64,000 bases of DNA from Henckelia pumila (Eukaryota; Streptophyta; Magnoliopsida; Lamiales; Gesneriaceae), in NCBI RefSeq assembly GCF_033568475.1, contig NC_133122.1, forward strand, positions 71,447,442 through 71,511,441. The letters are read 5' to 3'. Positions within the stretch are counted from its first letter, which is position 1, and each line of letters starts with the position of its first letter. Positions 10,601-19,600 of this stretch are shown here, in pieces. The position numbers and the translations under genes are program-made. The notes beneath the pieces were generated by a model. That model searched no databases. It was given only the letters and a program-made list of their open reading frames with translations, and had not been told where the DNA came from.

Positions 10601-13600
10601 TGTAAAGGTATATGGTTTCTTGTCTTAGTTATTCACTTATTTGCGCGTTTTTATATCGCCCTAAAAATGACTCATTGCAGTTGGCCAACTATTACCAGGT
10701 ATTCATTACATCTTGTCTTTCCTTCTCCATAGTTATATGCATTGGAGAATAATTTTGCCTCACTGCGAAGATTTGGTTTTCAATAATAGTAATTTCTATC
10801 CAATTTCACATTGATTTAAGAATATATTTGTTTATTGTATAAATTTAGTTTGAGCATAGCAATGGGACCCTCATATTTGCATTTGATATCAACATAACTG
10901 TTGTCATTTGTCATATTTCTTCAATTTTGTTTGCATGCATGTGGGGATTGACTAAAATTTCTTTCCTTGATTATCAGCTCATAGCCGAAGCATGGGACTG
11001 TGGAGGCCTTTATCAAATTGGCACGTTCCCCCATTGGGGTATTTGGTCTGAATGGAATGGAAAGGTAGTGGATCATGTATGCAATAAAAATTTTCCTAGA
11101 ATTGCATCCTCATCAGCTTCTCTTTTCTCATTTTTTCAAAAAAATTAAAGGTTAGTTACGTCTACCTACCTTGAGGTTTTTCATATTAACAAAAGAAATC
11201 CAACTATATTTAAATATTGCGTACACCTCCCTTGAGGTCTATGAGAAGTAACAAATAAATCCGATAAAACATTACATACACTCCCCTCAGGTTTAATGTT
11301 AGATATACAAAGCTAAGAGTATAAAATGTAAGATAAATACAAACTTGGTGGTATTTACAATTTTATAAGTTATTGGATTTATTTGTTACTTTCAACAAAC
11401 CTCAAGAGAGGTATACGTGCACTTAAAGATAGTTGGAATGTGTCATGAGCCTCCATTGCACCAATATGGAAAAGTTAAAGCCCAAAAGATTATAGCAGAA
11501 TAATCTTTTGGGCTTTAACTTTTTCATATTGGAGCAATGGAGGCTCATGACAGATTGTTTTGTAACTATGGCAAAACCTATGGGAGGTGGATGTTCAAAA
11601 ATTAATGCCAAAATTCCAATACCAATAGGCAATAGCTAGAATCAATTTGTTGCGCCCTCAAGTTCCTATGCACTAATCTTGTCCATAATTAACTATGTAG
11701 TCATATCTGTTTATTCTGTTTCAATCATGTGTTGCTGTTGATGAAGTTACTTTCTCTTTGCCATTGTCTTGAAACAAAGGGTTCTCATCAATTTTACTTT
11801 CTGTACCAGGCCTACTAGAAATCTATTACTATTATTAAAGTTAACGGGTCTTTACTAACCAAATTGGTATGGCGGTGATGCCTTTTTCAAATATTCCGTA
11901 AATACCGTGCAATCACCAAATTGGTATGGCGATGATGCCTTTTTCAAATATTCCATAAATACCTTGCAATCTCCACTTATTAGTTATTACGGTGCATTTT
12001 AACTCAAATTTTGGTTTGAATTATCCTCAAATTTTGGTTTGCATTATCTGATGTCATCTCCCACAATCTATACCCTCTTTTGAATTTTTTTTTTTTTTTT
12101 TTAATCTCATACAGATCAAAATACCCACAATCAGCATGCTCATGTGCATTCATAAAATAAAATTTTAAAAAAGGAAAATAGCACAAAATTTTGTATGCAT
12201 ATATATATATGTACTTGTGTGGATATATTCGCTAGTAGGTTATGATCTTACCATTGATCAGAAAAGTTATCCCATGTAATCTTGGTGGGCCTTAAAACAT
12301 GTTAGCAATCTATATAAACTCGGTAGTTATTGTTTTTTTTTTTTGATAGGAAACTATAATTTTATATATAAAATTAGATTAGAAGATTTACAAAAAGTGG
12401 ACTAGTGGTCCACCGAGGCTAACTGTTATCCAAAGCAAACAACCCCAGTTATCAAACTAAATCAAAGCCAATTTCCAATCCCTATACAAGTGTAAAATAG
12501 CCAAAGATTGAAATTTAGAACCCTTGTGGACCCACATGGATACTGTCAATTTGATCTTGTCCCAAATTTCCTTCACTGATTCTTCACTATCTTCAAAAAT
12601 TCTTCTGTTTCTCTCCAGCCATAACGACCAACACACGCAATGAACCACTATTAACCAAAAAACTTTCCCTTTCTCTCCAAGCCGAACTCCTAAATCAGTT
12701 GCATAAAGGTCTTTTGTTGAGTTCGGCATTACCCAAGACAATCCCAATTCCTTGAGAACGAGGTTCCATAAGGAGCCAGAGAACGGGCAATGAATAACCA
12801 TGTGGTCCTGAGTCTCTCCCCCCTGTTTGCATAGCACACACCAGTTCGGGCTAAGGGAGATATTCGGGAGCCTCTTTTGAATCAAATCACAGGTAGGTAA
12901 TCTTCCCAACACAGCTGTCCATGAGAAAACCTGAACCTTTGTCGGAATAGGGGCTTTCCAGATAGGGTGAAAAAGAGAGAAGCTAGGGAATCGCTCCTCT
13001 GGAAAGAAGGGCTCGTAGAAAGACTTTACTGAAAATACGTCTGAGCTGTCCCACACCCATTTCCTCACATCCTCCGCTCCCTCTATAAGGTTTACCCCCC
13101 TCAAAACTTCCAGCAGATTACCTAGCTGGGCCAACTCATCATCCCTCAAATCGCGTCTAAAATGCAAATTCCAAGATATAGAGTTAGAGGAAAAAGATGA
13201 TCTCGACAAAGGAAAAAAGAAATCTGTCTATTGTGCTCCCTAAAAATCTGAAAGAGGTTAGGAAAAAGATCCTTAAAACTAGAATTCCCCACCCATCAAT
13301 CTTCCCAAAATCTAAATCTATCCCCCCCTAAAACCACAGCCTTCACAGAGTGACTGAAAGCCAGATACGTCCTCGATATGAATTTCCACGGACTTCTAAA
13401 AGTGTTGTGTCTAGCCAATCCCGCATCCCACCCGTTATCTTGAACTCCGTATTTACTCGCTATAATTTTCTTCCAAAAAGTGTCACCCTCCGTCGAGAAT
13501 CGCCACCACCATTTACCTAGCAAAGCCTTGTTTCGGAGGCAAAGATTACCTATTCCCAAGCCTCCTCTATCTTTTGGTTTACAAACTTTATCCCATCCTA

Positions 13601-16600
13601 CCAGATGACAATGGGTCTCTCCATCCGGTCCATCCCACAAAAAGTTCCGCATAAGTTTCTCCATATCCTCTGCAACGCCTCGTGGAATCCTAAACAGCGA
13701 CATAAAATACAAGGGAAGGGCATTCATGACCGCCGAAATCAGCGTGAGTCTGCCGCCTCTCGAGAGGAAAGCTTTCTTCCAAGTAGCTAACCTTTTAGAC
13801 ATCTTGAATATCACTGGTTCCCAGAATGAAACCCTTAATGGGTTCCCTCCCAATGGTACTCCAAGGTATTGAATGGGCCAAGATTCCAACCCACAACCAA
13901 TCTCCCTAGCCAACCCATCCTCCACTTCTTTCTCACAGTTGCAGCTCAACAGTGCACTTTTCTCCTTGTTAATCTTTAATCCGGACATTTCACAGAAAAT
14001 GAACAAGATGTCCATCAGCATTCTCACATGATTCTCATTATGCGCAAAAAACAGAGCATCATCGGCAAATTGAATGTGAGAGACCTCAAATCTATCCCTC
14101 TCTATCTCCCAACCTCTAAAGATATTAGAGACTTTGCCTTGTCAATCAATCTTCCCAAAACATCCGCCACCAAGTTAAACAGAAACGGAGATAAAGGGTC
14201 TCCCTGTCGTAACCCTTTCTCCCCCTTAAATTTACCGGTTGGTCTCCCGTTAACAAAAACTGAATAACTTACATTGCTGAGACATCCTTTAATCCATTTC
14301 CTCCATCTATTCCCAAACCCTTTCTTATGGAGAACAAAATCTAAGAATCGCCAATTAACGTTATCATAGGCTTTCTCAAAATCCGCCTTGAATACCCAAC
14401 CTCTCTTCTTCTTCAATCTGAATTCTTCCACCGCTTCATTCGCTATCAAGCAACAATCCAAGATTTGACGACCTTCAATGAATGCGCAATGGTGATCTCT
14501 AGCACCTTCTTGAGACGCGACGCTAGTACCTTAGCGATTATCTTGTAAAAACTAGTGACTAGGCTAATCGGTCTAAAATCCTTAATGCGCAGTGATTCTT
14601 TCTTTTTTGGTACCAAACAGATATAAGTCTCATTCGTTACTCCGTTCACAATACCTCCCTCATAGAATTTCTTAAACACCCTCATCAAATCTTCCTTGTC
14701 GTATGCCAACACTCCTTATACATTTCCATTGAGAAACCATCCGGTCCCAGGGCTTTCGATCCTTCACACTCAAACACTGCTATTTTAATTTCATCCTCGG
14801 AAAAAGGTAGCTCGAGTTGCTCCATAGAATCTCTGTCAATTGCGCTCCATTCCACCCCCTCAACGCCCCATCCCCCTCTCTCTCATTCGCTATAAAGTTT
14901 TGTGAAGAAGTCTATAATCGCCGAACTGATAATCTCTTTATTAGTGCTTACAGTTCCGTCTTCCAGTTCCAGACTCTCTATACATGTCCTGCTTCTCCTT
15001 TGACTTAGTAACGAATGGAAGGATTTTGAGTTGCAGTCCCCTTCCTTTAACCATTTCACCTTTGCCTTCTGAGCTTCCATTTGCAGTTTCCTACATACTA
15101 ACTCTTCTAGCTCAGTTCTGAAAACTCTTCTGTCCTTCACCAAGGTATCTGATCCCGTTCCTTCCCACTCTTGAACATCCAGCGCTTGAATCTTATTCTC
15201 CAGCTCATATCTCCTCCTATCCAAGTTCCCAAAACTCTGTACATTCCATCTCTTAACTTCCGCTTTCGTTCCCTTCAATTTGCTCATAAATTTATATCCT
15301 TCCCAACCTTGAGGATTTTGATTCGACCACCATTTGAAGAATTCCTCCTTGAAGTTCTTATGCTTGAGCCAAACATTTTCAAATCTAAAAGGTATAGGCC
15401 CCCACTCTTCCTTCGATGTATTCAAAATCAAAGGAAAGTGATCAGAAGTAATTCTCGGTAGCACTGATTGTCTGCCGCACCCGAACGCCTCCTTCCATCC
15501 TCCCAAGAACAGAAATCTGTCCAACCTGCACCATATGGGTGAAGCCCGCATATTTGACCATGTGAATTTTGCATTCAACAACGGAGGGTCGTACCGCTCT
15601 AGCTCATTAATCAAAGCATCAAAGCATCTCATGCTGCTGGTTAAAGTGCTACTATTCAGTTTCTCACTCAAAGTTCTGACCACATTGAAATCTCCGCCTA
15701 CACACCATAATGGCCCGCAAATCACCTTCAAACCTGCTAATTCATCCCAGAAATTCTGTCGAGCTCTTGGTCCACACGGACCGTAGACTGCCGAAAACCA
15801 CCACGTTGAGTTAGAATCCTTTTCTATTTCAATAGAGACCGAGAACTCCCCAATCAGATTATCCTTTACGACCACCGTCCGAGGATCCCAAACCACCAAG
15901 ATGCCTCCAGATCTGCCCCACGCTGGTAACTCCACCCATTCTATAAATTTGGATTTCCAGAGGCTCGCTATGTATCTGCTATCCACCCGCTGCCTTTTAG
16001 TTTCCAAAAGGACCACTATATCCGGTTTCTCTCTACGAAGGATTGTTCTGATCAGCCCTCTCCTACTACTCGATCCTCCCCCTCTAATGTTCCATGAAAA
16101 AATCCGCATTGATCAACTGTAACAACCCTATGTAAACCACTCCTTGACCTTTCTTAAGGTAAAACCACAGCCTCTGGATTTCCAAAGCTAACTCTTCTCA
16201 CCTCCAATCTAGTAAGACAATCGTTAATAAAGCCCTCCTTAACAGCCACTGACACCACAGCCTCCTCCATTCCCGCCCGCTCCTCCGACAGTACTGGCTT
16301 TTCATTCACCCTCGGGCGTAGTTCTACCCCCCTTGCACCTACCCCCTTCCCATCAGAAAAGGACAACTGATTTGAAAGTTTAAAAGGGCTGGAATAGACT
16401 GGAATAGCCATCGATTCCGACTTGGGCTCAGAATCGCTCACGTGTCCCTGTGAAGGGTTAGAATACGAACCTGGATATGATGCGAAGATGCCCCTGATGT
16501 CCTCGAGACATGAGTTTGTCGGGGAATTGACAAGAGAATCACCTACCACTGAACTATCAGTTTGGAACGAGTCAGAATCCTCCGATGACAAATCACCCCC

Positions 16601-19600
16601 TGTTTCTTGAAGAAATTCATCCTCTATTATCCCAGTGCAATTACTGGTATTGCCTTGTAAACCATTTCCCAACGGGTCTATGTACCAGTTGCCTTCGCTA
16701 TTCCCCGTGTTTCTGATCACTGCAGCTCGGGCTCGTCTTGTTGAATACACAATCTCGAAGCGTGGAGGTGAAGGTCTCTCCAACACTTTGCCAGCCTCTT
16801 TAGGAGTTGTCTCTGTCCTAACCTCTTCAAGCTCCCTCAAGGGCTGTATTATTCTTCTCTGAAACTCTCCCACCACTTTTGGACATAACCTTTTGAGTAA
16901 TTGAACTTGGCAACCTCCTAGAATAGGTTCTGAGCCCCACGATCTATCGCCGCTGCCTTCTGCTTCAGTTGAGATTCGACTAAGGATCCCCTTGTCTGTG
17001 GTGTTCACAGCTATCTCCTCCTCTTCACTATTTTGATTGTTGACAATATCCTGCCCCTTTAACTTATCTACTGGATGCACTGGTTCAATATTTTTCGATC
17101 CTCTCTCACCACCAAATCCCGAAAAGAAGTCCTTTCCTTTTTCCACTGCTTCCTTCCCTACTCCTCGTCCTAGTGTCCCTTTAGGTCCGTTCATCACTAC
17201 TTGAGCATAAGAGCACTTTTCATAGTAATCATAGGCTGCTGGATTGACCGATACCACTTCAATTCGCACCATCATAAGGCCTCGAGATGTTGGTATTTGC
17301 ACAAAACCGTTGATGAATCCTCCTTGTGGCCCGACCACCTTAATTTTAGCGGCCGACAAATCTCGAAGCAAGATAGTGTCTTGGCTAATATCCAGTAAGC
17401 CCCCGCACTGCTCCCCCACGCTCCTGAACAGTTCCGTCGACCATAAGTCCCAAGGCAATCCGAAGATCCTCACCCAGCTATTGCAACAAGCAAACATCTC
17501 TACTTGCCTATTGACCTCCGTTCTCCATCCTTCAAAGAACAACGTCACCCCTTTGTCGAAATAGCCTTTCTTCAATCCCACAAAATATGACGCCTCTTCT
17601 GCATTGCTGGGCCACCATGCTGCCTTATTGGCTTGAAACGGGAATATCTCTATCCTCCTCTTAACGGCCTTACTTAAAACAGAAACCACCGCCTCCCAAG
17701 ATATGTTGACCCGTGCCTTAGTAATAATGATAGCTTTCTGCCAATCCTTGACTGAGCAGGGGCGGATGTTCTCATTAGCCAGTAGGTCTCGAGATTCCAT
17801 GCTCTCCAGATTCTTGGTGTCTCGTTGCTTAGATGTCTCAACCCCCTTTCTACCTCTGACATTAGCCGAGGCATTGACATTCTCCCTTTGTAAAAAGAAT
17901 CGTAGATGATTAGCCAGCTTAATCCAGCCACCCTCTGCACGACCACTGGGAACGATAATATGCTGCTTGAATCCCCCCTGTGCTATTTTGAACACTTCCA
18001 GAAACCTGCCTCTACTGTTGAGATAATTGTGCGTAGATACAACAGCTTCCTGTCCTCAGAATTTATTGAAGACGGGACTTGATTTAGGGTTTTTGATAAA
18101 CTCCCAAAGTTTCCTCCATAGCCACCTCGCACTGATCAAATCCAACTCCAGTAGGAAACTAGCTTTCCTCGTTCTTTCTGTCAGGCAGATCGAAGCCCCT
18201 CTCTGGCCCGTTCTGATTATGAACACCTTCTGCTCGATTTTGACGTCCTTCGTCGCTCGTGTTGACCTTCTCTCGTACGGCCCCAATCTGGACTGCCCAC
18301 TCCCAGCCCGCCTCGGCATCCTACTTGACGAGTCTCGTCGGCTCAAAGTCAGAGGAAATCTAGGAAAAAAGGGTAGAAGAAAGATTCTAGGAAGGTAATC
18401 GAGAGGAAAAGGGGTTCGGGATTCAGAAGGGGTAGGGAAGGAAGGATAGAAAGAGAAGAAATCAAGACGGAAAGATAAGGTATAGGCTTAGATCGGTCGG
18501 TCCTATGGCCGGAAGTCTGAAGGGAAGAAGGAAAGGGATGGGCGAGGCGAGGTCATCGCAACGGGAGGGTTTTTTCTAGAGAGAGAATTTAAATGAGCAA
18601 TTAATATTATCATAACTCGGTAGTTATTGTTAATTTCTGACATTGTTTTTAACCCATTTTTTGAAACTGTGAATGGCACGAAGCAATGTTTTGATCCCAT
18701 TTCTCATCATGTATACTTCCGTACTTTCTTCCTGTTTTCACTTTTTTCATTCTTTGGTAAAATTAAAACACAACACCAATTTGACATCTAATTTTTATCT
18801 TCTTTAGTACCGTGATGTTGTGCGCCAATTTATCAAAGGCACTGATGGGTTTTCTGGGGCTTTCGCTGAATGCATCTGTGGAAGCCCTAATTTATACCAG
18901 GTATTTATCTCACGCAAGCTTGATTTTAAATATTTTCCATAATTTAGACACTTGATTGTGATTTGTTATATTAGCTAGATTCTTCGTTTACATTGTTTGT
19001 TTCAGTTCTATCCTTTTTAACAGGTTTTCCTTGAGTATCTTCTTATCGGAATTTCTAAATATTGGTCTAAATCAGGAAGGTGGAAGAAAACCTTGGAACA
19101 GTATCAATTTTGTTTGTGCTCACGATGGTTTTACTTTAGCTGATTTGGTGACATATAATGAGAAGCATAATTCAGCAAATGGCGAGGACAACAAGGATGG
19201 AGAGAATCATAATAATAGTTGGAATTGTGGCCAGGTATGTAACCGCCCCTTTTCTTATAATGTTTATAGTTTATATGGGTTCCTTAACCACTAATGGTCT
19301 AGTATCATTTAGGCCTTTACAGGACTCACTTACCTTACGCTACATATGCACACTGTTGGGATGGAATTATTGTCCTAAATATATAGAACTATCGAAATAT
19401 AGCGTTTGAGATGTTGTACGGTTTAAAAAGATTTGAGGTGCACTGTTACCACCAGTAATAGCTTAGTAAAGTGGCAATATTCGGTCTTACAATTGCTATT
19501 AGAGCTAAGATCATGAGTTCGATTTCAATTTATTTGAAGGAATGCAATTATTAAAAGGGAGATTGTTCCTTATTGGGCATAACAATCGAAATGTGACGTT

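Larger units (their letters stand above)
12333..18613 (-). mobile_element. Near full-length L1-type LINE, antisense inside ISA3 intron 11
   Basis: The element is on the minus strand. Its 3' poly(A) tail appears as a T run at 12333-12344 and its 5' end is near 18613. The 18-bp duplication AACTCGGTAGTTATTGTT is found at 12317-12334 and 18614-18631, which fixes both borders and shows target-primed insertion. It holds a 5' leader (17996-18613), an intact ORF1, and a broken ORF2. About 6.28 kb is a normal length for a complete plant L1, so little or no 5' truncation occurred. It splits the ISA3 intron between exons 11 and 12 and leaves the splice sites untouched. Confidence 0.95.

Noticed and set aside
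14817..16122. Plus-strand ORFs of 63-96 codons
   Set aside because: Antisense shadows of the LINE endonuclease domain.
16422..18398. Several plus-strand ORFs of 60-123 codons
   Set aside because: They lie antisense to LINE ORF1 and its leader, which give a clear homologous reading on the minus strand.
19076..19082. Alternative acceptor three or four bases downstream at ISA3 exon 13 (CAGGAAG)
   Set aside because: Using the second AG would shift the reading frame; the first AG keeps frame and adds only one Glu.
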